Below are positions 21,990 through 31,810 of a DNA stretch of 64,000 bases, piece by piece (position 1 is the stretch's first letter; every line of letters begins with the position of its first letter). A program made the translations under genes and the position numbers. This DNA is from Prorocentrum cordatum (lineage: Eukaryota; Sar; Dinophyceae; Prorocentrales; Prorocentraceae): contig CAUYUJ010008558.1 in assembly GCA_963575745.1 (NCBI GenBank), positions 207,501-271,500 on the forward strand. The letters run 5' to 3'. Below the pieces are notes generated by a model, which saw only the letters and a list, made by a program, of their open reading frames with translations, was not told the DNA's origin and made no database searches.

Positions 21990-23030
21990 TGCAACGCATT
22001 ACACGCTGCAATGCGCACTGCGCTGGCAGGGGTCGTGCTGCGGCAATGGTTGGCACTGCGCGCTGCGCACCTCCCTGGGCCCTGGGCCTCCCACTGGACC
22101 GCAAAAAGCCAAAAACTGCAGTGCTAGCGCTGTCAGCGCGCAGCTCAGACCAGACCCACCAGACCAGCCAGACCAACAACCAAAAGCCCAGACCAACCAG
22201 ATCCGCCGCCCAGATCACCTGGACCAGGCAGACCAGCCACTCGGGCCAGCCAGAGCGACCAACCAGAACGGCCAGGCAGAGCAAGCAGACGCTAGCCGTC
22301 CAGACCAGCGAAGCACAGACCAGACCGAGCAGAGGAACCACGCCACACCCAGCAGACCAGCCACACTAGCTAGCCGTCCGTTCAGCAACAACCAGACCAA
22401 CCAGACCAACCAGGCCAATCAGACCAACCTGAATTAGAACAGACCAGTGAACACGAGTTTCGAAACGGCAATGCAACGCACACCAACTACAGTGCAACAA
22501 GCAACTGCAATGCAGCACAACGCGAAATGCAGAAACAAGCGCAATGCGCACTGCGCTGGTAGCGGTTGTGCTGCGGTAGTGGTTGGCACTGCCACCTTCG
22601 CGCCTCCCTGGACCTCCACCTGCATTGCAAAACACACTCGACGTCAAAGCTTCAGCACGAAGCTCGAGCCAGACCAACCAACCAGACAAGCCAGACGAGA
22701 TGCACACAACAACTGCAACGCAACAACAACTGCAATGGAACAGCAACTGTTTTGCTGTCGTAGTCGTTGGCACTGCCTCCCTGGACCTCCCCAAAACCAG
22801 TCTCACCCGAATCCGGAGCTAAATGAAGCTTCAGCACTGAGCGCAAACCAGACCAACCAGACAAGCCATACCAAATGCAAACCGAAACTGCAACGCAAAA
22901 CAAGTGACATACAACACAGCTATCTTGCTGTCTTAGTGGTTGGCGCTGCCTCCCTGGACCTCTCCAACACCAATCTCGCCCGAATCCTAAGCTAAAGCGT
23001 CAGCACCAAGCTCAAGCCAGACCGACCAGG
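21990..23030 (+). repeat. Degenerate repeat cluster: GTTGGCACTGC blocks and ACCAGACCA runs
   Basis: Four related blocks (near 22050, 22581, 22767, 22938) share GTTGGCACTGCC...CCTCCCTGGACCTC. They alternate with ACCAGACCAACCAGACC low-complexity runs that translate to Thr/Asn/Gln or Trp/Leu peptides. No gene. Confidence 0.75.
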
Positions 23031-23117
23031 CCATCCAGACCAGATGCAACAAAGCTTAAGGCTGAAACTTCAAGCTTGCTCTTTTGAAGCTTGGCGTCCC
23101 ACCGTGCGCTACAACGG

Positions 23118-23195
23118 CTAAGAACTTCATTAGGAGTTCCGCGCGGAGCTCCGACAACTTCTGCTAATGCCGTTCTGTGTTCTTCGAGCTGGCCC
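23118..23195 (-). repeat. R1-like small foldback
   Basis: About 70 bp palindrome centred on GTTCCGCGCGGAGCTCCGAC, with arms ACGGCTAAGAACTT and matching complement. It shares the GGAGCTCCGCG core of the R1 family. The right side continues GTTCTGTGTTCTTCGAG. Confidence 0.6.
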
Positions 23196-23199
23196 GCAT

Positions 23200-23985
23200 G
23201 TGTTCCGATTGGGCAGAATCTGATTGACTCTCCGGGGGCGCGCTAAAAATACGGATGAAATGCGCTTCCAGGGCTAGGCTCATGTGCATGACAACTCCCA
23301 AGGCAAATACAATTGCGTATGATCTGCGCCCCCCCCACGGCTCCGAAAGCCTCGATCCGTGATACTCCTCAACCATTTCCTGCCCCACACTCTACTGGGA
23401 CACGTGGAAATACGAGTGATCTGCGCTCTCGCTAGTGTGGCACGTAAAAGCTACAATGATTAGGCAACGAGGTTTCTGGGGAACTCCTTTCCATTTTTGA
23501 GGGGGGCCTCAATTCGGCAGCACACTCCTCACGCGCTTCGTGAATGTTGGGCGCTCAGCTGGCCCCGGCGACGGCTCCTTGGTGCCTCCGTTTTGCACAC
23601 TTGCCCTGTGACTCTTCGCCCAACCCCCCAGAGGAGTCACACGGCCTCAGCACGCCTCTGCAATTCGCGACCCCCCAAATTCTGGCACGCACCTCCCCCT
23701 CCCCGCGAGCCCTTTTTTTGTTTGTTAAATGCCTGAAGTAGTCCAGACAGTGCTCGTGTCTCCAGCTGAGGAGGGAGGACGGAGGGAAGGCGAATACTGG
23801 TGTGTGCTCAGGGATGCTCAATTTAAACAATAAGCCGCTGCTTCGAGCACAGGGGGGGCAAAGGGAAGCCAGTCGAAAGCCGTGGCTTCCCGTTGCCCCC
23901 CCTGTGCTGTCGACAGCCTGGTGGCCTCGGCGGCCGCCTCCGGCTCGCCATCGCCAGGGCGCCCGCTCCCCGTGCAGTGCTTCGA
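23200..23985. other. No gene recognised
   Basis: Unique sequence with short unremarkable frames. One Pro/Arg-rich frame at 23497-23736 has no motif. Confidence 0.4.
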
Positions 23986-24120
23986 TGGAGGAGGAGGAGG
24001 AGGAGGAGGAGGAGGAGGAGGAGGAGGAGGAGGAGGAGGAGGAGGGAGGAGGAGGAGGAGGAGAGGGAGGAGGAGGGAGGAGGAGGAGGAGGAGGAGAGG
24101 GAGGAGGAGGAGGAGGAGGA
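23986..24120 (+). repeat. GGA microsatellite
   Basis: (GGA)n with GGAGGGA variants. Confidence 0.95.
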
Positions 24121-24329
24121 CGCTCCTCGAGGGGCCTCGCCCTCGACAGCCGCACACGCCCGAGCGATGCCAGGGCGGGCAGCGCGGGGCACTCTTGGGC
24201 CGCTTCTGGGCACGGGTGATCCCGCCCCTTAAAATGCCATGCTGGACCCCCGCCGCGCCCTCCGCTGTCGACGCTCCCCTCGTCCACCTGGGCTGCCCTC
24301 GCACAGTCCCCGCGCGCTCCAGCAGTGGG

Positions 24330-24521
24330 ACGACGTCGACGGTGACGACGGGATGACCACGACCACGATCACGACGACGGGCACGACGACGACGACGGCG
24401 ACCACGACGACGAAGACGACGACGAGTACGGCGACGACCACGACCACGACCACGACCACACGACCACGACCACGACCACGACGACAACGACCACGACCAC
24501 GACGACAACGACCACGACCAC

Positions 24522-24568
<47 letters not shown>

Positions 24569-24607
24569 GACGACGACGACGACGGGACGACGACGACGAC
24601 GGGACGA
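24330..24607 (+). repeat. ACG/CCACGA microsatellite
   Basis: (CGA)n with interspersed CCACGACCACGA units. It ends about 45 bases beyond the stop codon of the glycosyltransferase-like gene. Confidence 0.93.
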
Positions 24608-24651
24608 CGGGCGTTCAAGCCATGCCGTTTTCTTCTTGGGCGTGAGCTCCG

Positions 24652-24832
24652 CTACGCGGAGAACCTCAGGCAGGCGGGCCAGCCGAGGCCCACGCGCTGG
24701 CGCGGGGACAGGAACGAGCGGCCGTTCACGTGGCGCACGGCCACGAGCGCCTCGCCCGCCCCGTCCCTCTCGTCGAGCTGGTAGGTGCCGTACTTGGCGT
24801 GGGCCCCCATGCCGTGCTGGAGGATGTCGGCC
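24652..24832 (-). CDS. Glycosyltransferase-like host gene, last exon
   Basis: Follows an acceptor (TTCTTCCCCTTAAGAG) and reads GK/ADILQHGMGAHAKYGTYQLDE..., then VAVRHVNGRSFLSPRQR and a TAG stop at 24652. The AAG split codon joins the previous exon in frame (phase 2 to 1). This is the C-terminus of a conserved dinoflagellate protein that I recall only as a GT-A-like (nucleotide-sugar transferase type) family. The HxKYGTYQL and VRHxNGR words are the most characteristic. Confidence 0.72.
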
Positions 24833-25154
24833 CTCTTAAGGGGAAGAAGCAAATCAGCGGCGCCAGCACGATTTGTAAGTCGGCGGCTAGGCAGAGTGAC
24901 TGCGCTGGCGGATGACGCAAACATGGGGCAGGCAAGTGCGAATCAAGCCGCGATGCACGTGAGGGGAGGGGAGATAAAGCAACAGCGCAAACACAAACTG
25001 TTGGAGGTCCGCGCGGGTTTCCGGAACGTGCGCTGGAACCCGCTCCCTGGCGCGCGGAGCGCCCCAGGGGCGGCGCCGGAGGCGCCACCAGCGGGCTCTG
25101 GCGCAAATCGAAAAACGTGCGCAGAGCTTCGACAGTTTGTCTTCACGCACTTAC
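24833..25154 (-). mobile_element. Intron 4, carrying an R1 foldback (introner candidate)
   Basis: Sense strand: GTAAGTGCGTGAAG, then the left TIR ACAAACTGTCGAAGCTCTGC. The right TIR is complementary (GCGGACCTCCAACAGTTTGT), lying at 24991-25141. The left arm starts 14 nt after the donor. A GC-rich core (GGCGCCGGAGGCGCC) sits between the arms. Confidence 0.68.
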
Positions 25155-25336
25155 TTCCCCATCGACCTCTGGGCTTGGCCCAGCGTCTCCTCTATGAAGG
25201 TGCCCCTCGTCACAGGGGAGCCCTCGCCGAGCACCACCTCGCGGTAGTGGCGGGCGGAGCAGATGTGCGGCTTGTCGTAGAAGAAGAGCAGTGGCACCAA
25301 GGGCACGCCGAACTCCGAGGTGCTGGCGAGTCTGAT
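25155..25336 (-). CDS. Glycosyltransferase-like host gene, exon 4 as numbered here
   Basis: Sense order: acceptor CTGTTTGTTCTTCTATCCAG, then 182 coding bases, then a perfect GTAAGT donor. It encodes IRLASTSEFGVPLVPLLFFY, then DKPHICSARHYREVV, then TRGTFIEETLGQAQRSMGK. The stretch FGVPLVPLLFFYDKPHI..HYR and GTFIEETLGQAQR is strongly protein-like. Joins the last exon in frame across 24833-25154. Confidence 0.75.
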
Positions 25337-25697
25337 CTGGATAGAAGAACAAACAGAAGGCCATGACCACAAACTTTCAGAGCTCCGCGTACAGTGCCGT
25401 TTTCAATACATGCTCCGCGTGCGGATCATGTATTAACAATGCAATGCAGGATTTAGTATTAAAAACAACGATGAGTTCATGCATATATTTATTCATACAT
25501 TAATCATGTATTAAAACAAATCTACCTTCCAAAATCCTACGTATTCCAAACTGCCCTGTGGACTTCTTGGATCGGCGCCGGGCCCCCCTTGCGGTGCCTC
25601 CGGCGCCACCCCTGGCGCGCTCCGCGCGCCGGGCATGGGAGGGGGGTCCAGCGCCGCTCCAAGAGATCCGCGCGGAGCTCCGAAAGTTCGTGCTCAC
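25337..25697 (-). mobile_element. Intron 3, almost wholly an R1 foldback (introner candidate)
   Basis: Sense strand starts GTGAGCACGAACTTTCGGAG and ends GCTCTGAAAGTTTGTGGTC, then the pyrimidine tract and CAG. The two 22-bp termini (arms from 25675-25696 and 25368-25389) match at about 20 positions as inverted repeats. The arms sit 4 nt from the donor and about 30 nt from the acceptor. The inner part holds the shared R1 core (GCGCGCGGAGCGCGCC) and an AT-rich patch. Confidence 0.68.
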
Positions 25698-25845
25698 GTC
25701 GTGGTTCGTTCTTCGGCTGGTACTTCGAGAGCACCATCGCCTCGTAGTTCCTCGTCGTGGTGCTGCACAGCCCCACGTACTTCAGGCGGTCCGGGTGGGA
25801 GCCCATGGCGAGGAGCACGGCGGGCAAGTCGAAGGCCCGCACGAC
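25698..25845 (-). CDS. Glycosyltransferase-like host gene, exon 3 as numbered here
   Basis: Starts after GGCGGCTTCAAG with VVRAFDLPAVLLAMGSHPD, then RLKYVGLCSTTTRNYEAMVL and SKYQPKNEP. A GTGAGC donor ends it at 25698, but that leaves phase 1 whereas the next exon begins in phase 0. A non-canonical GA donor at AAC|GAACC (exon end 25708) would restore the frame, and dinoflagellates do use relaxed donors. Otherwise a one-base error or mutation is present. The sequence pattern (PDRLKYVGLCSTTT) continues the GT-A-like protein. Confidence 0.7.
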
Positions 25846-26059
25846 CTTGAAGCCGCCCAGGGGTACACAAATCCGCCGAGCCTGTCGGCGTCGGCGTCGG
25901 CGTCGGCGTCGTCGTGACTGTCGCCGTCGCCGCTGCCCACATTTCCCTGGGCGCTCCTCCTTCAGCGCGCCAGCCAAGCTGGAAGAGCCTGAGCGAAGCT
26001 GAGCAACGCCGCAGTTGAGTCGAAGGGGCGCCCCTTCCCTAGGATCTCTTCGCCGCCTG

Positions 26060-26215
26060 GGGGGGGGGGAGGAGGGAGGAGGGAGGAGGGAGGAGGGAGG
26101 AGGGAGGAGGGAGGAGGGAGGAGGAGGGAGGAGGGAGGAGGGAGGAGGGAGGAGGAGGAGGAGGAGGAGGAGGAGGAGGAGGAGAGAGAGGAGGAGGAGG
26201 AGGAGGAGTGGTGTT
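26060..26215 (+). repeat. GGAGGGA/GGA microsatellite
   Basis: Starts as (GGGAGGA)n and becomes (GGA)n. Confidence 0.94.
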
Positions 26216-26569
26216 TCGGGGGTGGTGCCGGGGGTCAGAATGCCCAGAGGGGGGCGTCCCCCCCCTGGGTATCCCGGGGCCCCAGAGGCCCCCGCGCACC
26301 CGAGGGAGCCGCCAGGAAGCCCCAGCAGGCGCCCGAAAGGCTCCCAAGACACCTCCACAACTGCCCCCTCCCCCCCCCCCGAGGCCCCCGAGAGCGCTCC
26401 AGAGACACTTCAAGACGGATCCGGGCCCTCCTCCGTCAGCGCGCCCGCCGAAGCAGAGCAGCCAAAGCACCATTGAGCAACGCCGTGTAGTTCAGTCGCA
26501 GGGAAGCCCCTTCCCTAGAGGATCCCTTCCCCACCGAGGGGGGGGGGGGAGCGAGAGGGGCAGGGCTAG

Positions 26570-26760
26570 GAGGAGGAGGAGGAGGAGGAGGAGGAGGAGG
26601 AGGAGGAGGAGGAGGAGGAGGAGGAGGAGAGGAGGAGGAGGAGGGAGGAGGAGGAGGAGAGGAGGAGGGAGGAGGAGGAGGAGGAGGAGGAGGAGGAGGA
26701 GGAGGGGTGAGGAGGGAGGAGGAGGAGGAGGAGGAGGAGGAGGAGGAGGAGGAGGAGGTG
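26570..26760 (+). repeat. GGA microsatellite
   Basis: Imperfect (GGA)n inside intron 2. Confidence 0.95.
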
Positions 26761-27518
26761 GGTCAGAAGGCAGCGCCCCGCCAGGGAGGTCCGCCCCCCC
26801 CCATATGGCCCCCACTGGCCTCGCAAGCGCCCCCAAGGAACCGCCAGGAAGCCCTGGGAGGCTCCCAAAGTGCTCCCAGGACGCCCCCCCAAATCCAAAG
26901 TTCCAAACCTATAAGATTCGAAAACGTCTTCGCTTCGCTTGATGCTGCTATCTCAACGTAAGAAGGAAGTTCACCTCGATGGTGAACTTTTCACAGTGAT
27001 AAACAAGTTCGGCCTCCGCGCCCCGCGCCCCTGACCAAGCTCTTCTTGGCCGTGGATGATCAACTCTAGCGTGTTAAGGGGGGGGTCCTTTATAATCATC
27101 GGCATGGGGTTAGCCTCTCGGGCACTCTTACAGTCATCATACTACCAGATGGAACGCATAATAAGGAATGGAGGGGCTTTTCTGGCCACGGCGGGCCTAG
27201 GCAAGCAGGAAGCCCCAAGACACAAACCTAAGGAACAGCCCGAAAACTCAAGCCCCTTCTGAGCCCAAAGTGGTCCTTATTTCAGCGTCTTGGCTGTAGG
27301 AGCGTCTGGTCACGACCTTCCCGAATGCATCTTCCATCGACGGGTTCGTTGTCCAGGGTCGGCGGTACTGGCTGTAAGACCATAGCAATACATACAAGCA
27401 CACTCCAGGATTAACAATATGATTTATATGTCATGGTTTTTGTATTGCCCTCCATTTCCCACATTCTCCGATATCTGAATGGACATCTATGCTTATCTGT
27501 GTCGGTGTGTCCGGAGAC

Positions 27519-27620
27519 CTCCTGGTCGTGCTGCACCACGAGGACGAAGGCGGTCCGCACTTCCTGCAGCGCGCGCTTCACTGCGAACCCGAAGCCCTGG
27601 TGCTCCGTGCACTCGACAAC
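27519..27620 (-). CDS. Glycosyltransferase-like host gene, exon 2 as numbered here
   Basis: A 102-base, phase 0-0 exon. The acceptor is TTTTCTTCCCCTCCAG. It encodes VVECTEHQGFGFAVKRALQE and then VRTAFVLVVQHDQE. It ends at GTCTCC, a relaxed GT donor. The hydrophobic strand FVLVVQHD followed by acidic residues is what one expects near the catalytic acidic motif of a GT-A fold transferase, but no metal-binding DxD is demonstrable. Confidence 0.75.
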
Positions 27621-28023
27621 CTGGAGGGGAAGAAAACTGTGACCATGTCCAAGATAGGGTGCGGAAAGGTCGGTGTCGATCTTCCATCGTGGTCAGCGTC
27701 AACTCGTGGATCATCTTCGCGCATCGGCGACGGCTGGAACAGACGATGACCAAGATCGGCATCGACAAGATCCCGCGACATTTTGATCACTTAGCCGCCC
27801 CGATGCGCAACACGCAGCCCGTAGCGTGTTGACATGGAGCTCAACGCGTGGACTTCCGACGTAGGTATGGCGCGATGCGTTTGCCAAACTGTGGGCCAAC
27901 GTGTGCCGAACAAACACGCAACGTGCTCACACGGAGGTTTCGAACACGGTATATGCTGCGCTTCAATACGGGCGTATGAGGACAGCGAGGCTTGGCCATG
28001 GTCAGTCTGCTTCCTTCCTCGAC

Positions 28024-28260
28024 GGCCTGCAAGTCCGCGAAGGGCCCCTCGCCCTCGGCGGCGAGTGACCGCACGCGGGCGACGAACTCGCGGTACCTCG
28101 ACGCGTCGTCGGGCGTGACCCTGCCGGCCTTGTGCTGCGGCTTGCGCGACGCACCCGCCTCCACGAGCCCGTCGCACACGAGGACGCGGGGCGCGCCCAG
28201 GAGCCCAGGCACCTGCTGCAGGCTGCCGAGCACGTGCTCCAGCATGTGCCGGGCGTTGCC
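28024..28260 (-). CDS. Glycosyltransferase-like host gene, first recognised exon
   Basis: Encodes GNARHMLEHVLGSLQQVPGL, then APRVLVCDGLVEAG (a beta-strand ending in CDG, typical of the sugar-nucleotide-binding N-terminal half), then RVTPDDASRYREFVARVRSL and GPFADLQA. Ends at GTCGAG in phase 0, which joins exon 2 to read FADLQA-VVECTEHQGF. The 5' boundary is unclear: no AG acceptor is close and the sequence upstream is a low-complexity GGATTTCC cluster. An upstream exon with the start codon is probably missing or unrecognised. Confidence 0.7.
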
Positions 28261-28264
28261 AGAG

Positions 28265-28480
28265 GTGCCCCCAGGACCCCCAGGGATTCCCATGGAGGAT
28301 TTCCCTGGGATTTCTCCCATGGGGGCTCCTCCTCTACGATTCTCATGGACTTCCAAGATGGGTTTCCCCCAAGGGTTCCCCTGGACTACCCCAAAAAAGG
28401 ACTTCCCCAGGGTTTCCAAGGATTTCCATGGATTTCCCAGGAGGGTCGACCCTGGATTTCAACGGACTCCCCAAGAGGAT
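28265..28480 (+). repeat. GGATTTCC/CCCATGG low-complexity cluster
   Basis: Degenerate short units (CATGGAGGATTTCCCTGG, AAGGATTTCCATGGATTTCC), apparently the remains of a tandem array just upstream of the first recognised exon. Confidence 0.7.
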
Positions 28481-28610
28481 TTCCCGAGGATCTCCACGCA
28501 GGCTCCAGCAGGCCTCCAGGGGGGCCCCCCTCGCGAGGCTCTCAGAGGGGCTCTCCAAGGGCTCCGCGGTGGCGCGCGAAGCCCCGGGGGGGGGGGTCAC
28601 CCTGGGCTTA

Positions 28611-28916
28611 GGTCGGGCATGTCCTCCTACAGGCTTACCAGCCTCGAACGTACCCCTATCCCCAAGATTGACGCGCCAAGAGGCGATGACAATCTTCAAA
28701 AAGTAAGGGAATCCATGAGATTGGCATCGTGATGAGGAGGTGCCTAGCATAGGGATAGGGATATCTTCCAGGCTGGTAAACAGGCGGAGTTTGAAGGCAA
28801 AATGAAAAAGTAGCCAACACATGCTCAAATATATAATCAAATATTATAAGACAATTCGTCCACACACTATGTTCTCACTATTTCGCAATACTCCTCCTGT
28901 AGAAGGACATGCCTGC
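28611..28916 (+). mobile_element. R6 TIR element, copy 1
   Basis: Left end TA|GGTCGGGCATGTCCTCCTAC, right end CCTGTAGAAGGACATGCC. The ~20-bp ends are inverted copies. The interior is AT-rich (AAATATATAATCAAATATTA) compared with the surroundings. No coding capacity. Related copies at 37077-37226 and 58482-58775. Confidence 0.72.
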
Positions 28917-29115
28917 TTCGAGAAAAAGAAACGCCATAAACCATGAACTTGTGGCGCTGCGCGCGGATTTCTTGGATCTGCCCTGGACCCCCCTCCCTGG
29001 CGCGTGGAGCGCACCAGGGGCGGCGCTGGAGGCGCCGCCAGGGAGGCCCAGCGCGGATCCAAGAAATCCGCGCGAAGCGCTAGAAGCTTATGTTTGTGGC
29101 GTCTTTCCCTTCTTC
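28917..29115. mobile_element. R1 foldback with ~65-bp arms
   Basis: Near-palindrome: left arm from CTTCGAGAAAAAGAAACGCC through CGCGCGGATTTCTTGGATC (about 28918-28977), right arm complementary (GATCCAAGAAATCCGCGCG through CTTTCCCTTCTTCGAGAG). The core contains GGCGCTGGAGGCGCCGCC. Each strand ends with a pyrimidine tract followed by AG, as an intron acceptor would. Confidence 0.7.
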
Positions 29116-29231
29116 GAGAGTCCTCGGGGATGGACAGACCTCCCTTTATAGTAAAACGTGGTTCGGTGAAAACGACCTGAGGCCCAAACCTGGCGGGCGC
29201 AAGCCTGGAACATAACGGCCACGGCGCCCTC

Positions 29232-29417
29232 CCCAGACCCCCGACGTCATGATTTTTTCATTACGTCGACCCCTGGAGGTCTGGACCCTTTCCCCATGAC
29301 CGGCTCTGCATCCTGAGTCGTTTTCTGACGCTCCCGAGGCCCGGTGAGGGCCCCCGGAGGCCAAAAATAATCCAAAACCCCCCGTCGTGATTTTTTCATT
29401 ACCCGAGGGGGTCTGGG
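29232..29417 (+). mobile_element. R2 hairpin-rich repeat (186 bp)
   Basis: Starts CCCAGACCCCCGACGTCATG and ends GAGGGGGTCTGGG, so the ends are inverted. Internal order: stem CGACGTCATGA/TCATTACGTCG, CCTGGAGGTCTGG, GGCCCGGTGAGGGCCCCCGG, CCCGTCGTGA. No target duplication detected at this copy. Confidence 0.82.
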
Positions 29418-29625
29418 TCTCGAGAACCGAAGACGGACAATTCACACCAATCCGACGTGCCACTGCATGGGGGCTCTGCCCACCCCCGAAATGCCGCCCT
29501 ATAGGCCCGAGGAGCCCCTCCGGCGCCCCCCGGGGGATGTGGTGCCCGGGGTTCGAGGGCACCGGGCCGGCGGGGCGACCCCGAAGAGCCCATGGCCCCC
29601 TCGCGCTGCGGGCAAAAATCGCGGC

Positions 29626-29811
29626 CCCAGACCCCCTCGGGCAACGGAAAAATCACGACGGGAGGTTTTTGGTTATTTTCGGCCTCTGGGGGCCCTTACC
29701 GGCCCTCGGGACCGTGAAAAAACGGCTCAGGATGCAAAGCCGGTCACAGGGAAGGGGTCCAGACCTCTGGGGGTCGACGTAATGAAAAAATCATGACGTC
29801 GGGGGTCTGGG
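29626..29811 (-). mobile_element. R2 hairpin-rich repeat, minus orientation
   Basis: Reverse-complement copy with the same boundaries (CCCAGACCCCCTCGGG to CGTCGGGGGTCTGGG), 186 bp. Confidence 0.82.
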
Positions 29812-30084
29812 GCGGGAGGTTTCTTCAATGCTTTCAGCCCCGGGGCCGTCGGGAATTCGGCTGCACGTAGAGAGTGGCCCTGGGCAAGAGGTGACCTGTG
29901 GTGCGCGGCTTCGTGGGAGGCGCGAGGGGGCCAAACACAAGCGCGCAAGACGCTACTATCGCACTGAGCGCGGCGATCGGGGGACCCCAGTGAGCTCCGG
30001 CGAAGGGTCACTCTTACGTGCAGTCGAGGAATGGGCGCTGGATGGACACGTTGAGGCGGGGCGGGCCTCGAGAGGGGCCGAGAC

Positions 30085-30375
30085 CTCCTCGCGCTGTGCC
30101 AAAGCCACGACGAAAGGTTTTTCGCAATTTTAGGCCTCCGGGAGCCCTCACCGGGCCTCGGGGCCGTCAACAAAACGACTCGGGATGAAAGACGAGGAGG
30201 AGGAGGAGGAGGAGGAGGAGGAGGAGGAGGAGGAGGAGGAGGAGGAGGAGGAGGAGGAGGAGGAGGAGGAGGGGGAGGAGTAGGAGGAGAAAGAGGAGGA
30301 GGAGAAGGAGGAGGAGGAGGAGGAGGAGGAGGTCCCGGGGAAGGGGTCCAGACCTCTGGGGGTCGACGCGGCGGA
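30085..30375 (-). mobile_element. R2 repeat with an internal GGA array
   Basis: The two halves of an R2 copy (30085-30187 and 30334-30375) are separated by about 145 bp of (GGA)n at the point where other copies read AAACCGGTCCCAGGGAAGG. Confidence 0.72.
30188..30333 (+). repeat. GGA microsatellite inside R2
   Basis: (GGA)n with one TAGGAGGAG interruption. Confidence 0.95.
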
Positions 30376-30769
30376 AAGAGCACGGCCTCGGGGGTCCGGG
30401 GAGGGTGTGGCTTGCAACCCGCGCCCTGTAGCAGGGGGTACGTCGACCCTTCTCCCGGGCGTCGTTGGGTCTTCGGATGGACCAAGAATTTGGGCCCCAC
30501 CCCTGGGATAATTATAACATGGGGGGGGCGCCCATCCTCGATAGGGGTGCATCCCACTCGCCCCCGTTGTGGTGTATCTCAGGGCTTCCCTCCTGGCCTG
30601 AGCGGCTTCGTTTTTTCGCCGCAAAAGAACATGTGAAGGGAGAGAAATCGCCTGCGACGCTGGACCTCGACAGAGATCTCTGCAGCGCCCCGACGAGGCT
30701 CATCAAGCCTCTGGCGCAACGTGGTGGCCTCTGAGCCCCAACGGCGTCGGTCGCGGACCACACCCCGGC

Positions 30770-30960
30770 GTAAGCACACCCAGACCTCCGGCTGCTCCAA
30801 GTCTTTCGATGCCTGGGCCCCGAAGGCCCGGACCACCTCCCCGGGGCCGGCTGTCCGTCCCGCGCCGTGTCTTGACGCTCCCGAGGCCCGGCGAGGGACC
30901 CCCGAGGCCGACCACGGCCGAAGAGCCGCCCGCGCTAATATTTTTTTGGGGGCCTCGGGT
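30770..30960 (-). repeat. R2-related diverged copy
   Basis: Shares CCCAGACMTCCGGCTGCTCCAA and CTCCCGAGGCCCGGCGAGGG with the copy at 31650-31810; a subfamily of R2. Confidence 0.55.
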
Positions 30961-30998
30961 CTCTGGGACCCGTCGTGGTCGCCGACTGGTCGTGACGA

Positions 30999-31113
30999 TG
31001 ACCGTGATGTCCGCGGCAGGGGCCGCCCCGCACGCGCTGGGGCGAGCGGGCGCAGCAAAGGTGCACGCAGCGGCAGCCCAGTACGGGCCGCCGGGCGGCA
31101 GCGGCGTGGCCAG
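30999..31113 (-). CDS. Candidate exon, unknown product
   Basis: After CTCCAG the minus strand reads LATPLPPGGPYWAAAACTFA, then APARPSACGAAPAADIT, up to GTCATC. Plausible as a GC-rich exon but no family is recognised. Confidence 0.3.
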
Positions 31114-31348
31114 CTGGAGATCGTTTGGTATCGTGCGGCGATCGCCCGGGTTATCCAAGGGGGGTTGGGCAGGGGGGTCACAAATGGGGGGGTCAGAAAA
31201 GGTCCCCTTTCGTGCCCCTTTCGGGCCCCTCCAGCGCCCCAGGGGGCTCGTTTAGGTACCGTTTGGGTACCTTTTCGAACCACCCTTGCCACCCCCCCAT
31301 TTATGACCCCTCCATTACGCGGCGCCCAAGGGGGGGGGGAGGGGGGTA

Positions 31349-31521
31349 CAGCCGGCCCGTATCATAAGGATGCGCGATAAGGATGCAAGGGCCTTGGACG
31401 CCCATCTCGAAGCTTTTCGAGCGGGGCGCGGCCAACGAAGGTGGCCAAGGATGGGCCGAGGAGGCAAGGATGCAAGGGTACCCTTGGGAAGGTTGCCCAT
31501 CCTTCTTAGAAGGGTTGACTG
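31349..31521 (+). mobile_element. R3 TIR element, copy 2 (empty site for R4)
   Basis: TA|CAGCCGGCCCGTATC ... GGGTTGACTG|TA, 173 bp. Landmarks: AAGGATGCGCGATAAGGATG, then GGTACCCTTGGGAAGGTT, then CCCATCCTT. The TA at 31378 is the site occupied by R4 in copy 1. Confidence 0.75.
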
Positions 31522-31649
31522 TAGTGGGAGGTGCCGGCCGAGGACCTAACCAGCTCGCTTTGGGCAGTCCCGCGCAGTCCCGCGCGAACCCACACAGCAC
31601 ACCCCCATCCGGATCCGTGAAAACCGACAATGTCGGGCTCTCCAGCTGG

Positions 31650-31810
31650 GGCCCAGACATCCGGCTGCTCCAACTTTTGCGATGCATGCGCCCCGAAGGT
31701 CCGGACCACTTCCCTGGGGCCGTTTCTTGACGCTCCCGAGGCCCGGCGAGGGCCCCCAGAGGCCGAAAGCGGCACAAACACCGCCCGCTCCCATCTTTTT
31801 CTGGAGCGTG
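31650..31810 (-). repeat. R2-related diverged copy next to a GGA array
   Basis: Same subfamily as 30770-30960; the GGA array starts where the repeat ends (TTTTTCTGGAGCGTGGAGG). Confidence 0.55.

Larger units (their letters stand above)
25846..27518 (-). other. Intron 2 of the glycosyltransferase-like gene
   Basis: About 1.7 kb holding two GGA arrays (26060-26215 and 26570-26760) separated by Pro-rich-reading unique sequence. A block from 25983 to 26050 (GAGCAACGCCG..GTTGAGTCGAAGGGG..CCCCTTCCCTAGGATC) recurs at 26473-26530 and 45250-45300, so it is an interspersed repeat. No exon recognised. Confidence 0.6.

Noticed and set aside
29232-29417. R2 repeat as a hammerhead-type or other known ribozyme
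   Set aside because: The conserved CTGATGA and GAAA core words are not present in the required arrangement.
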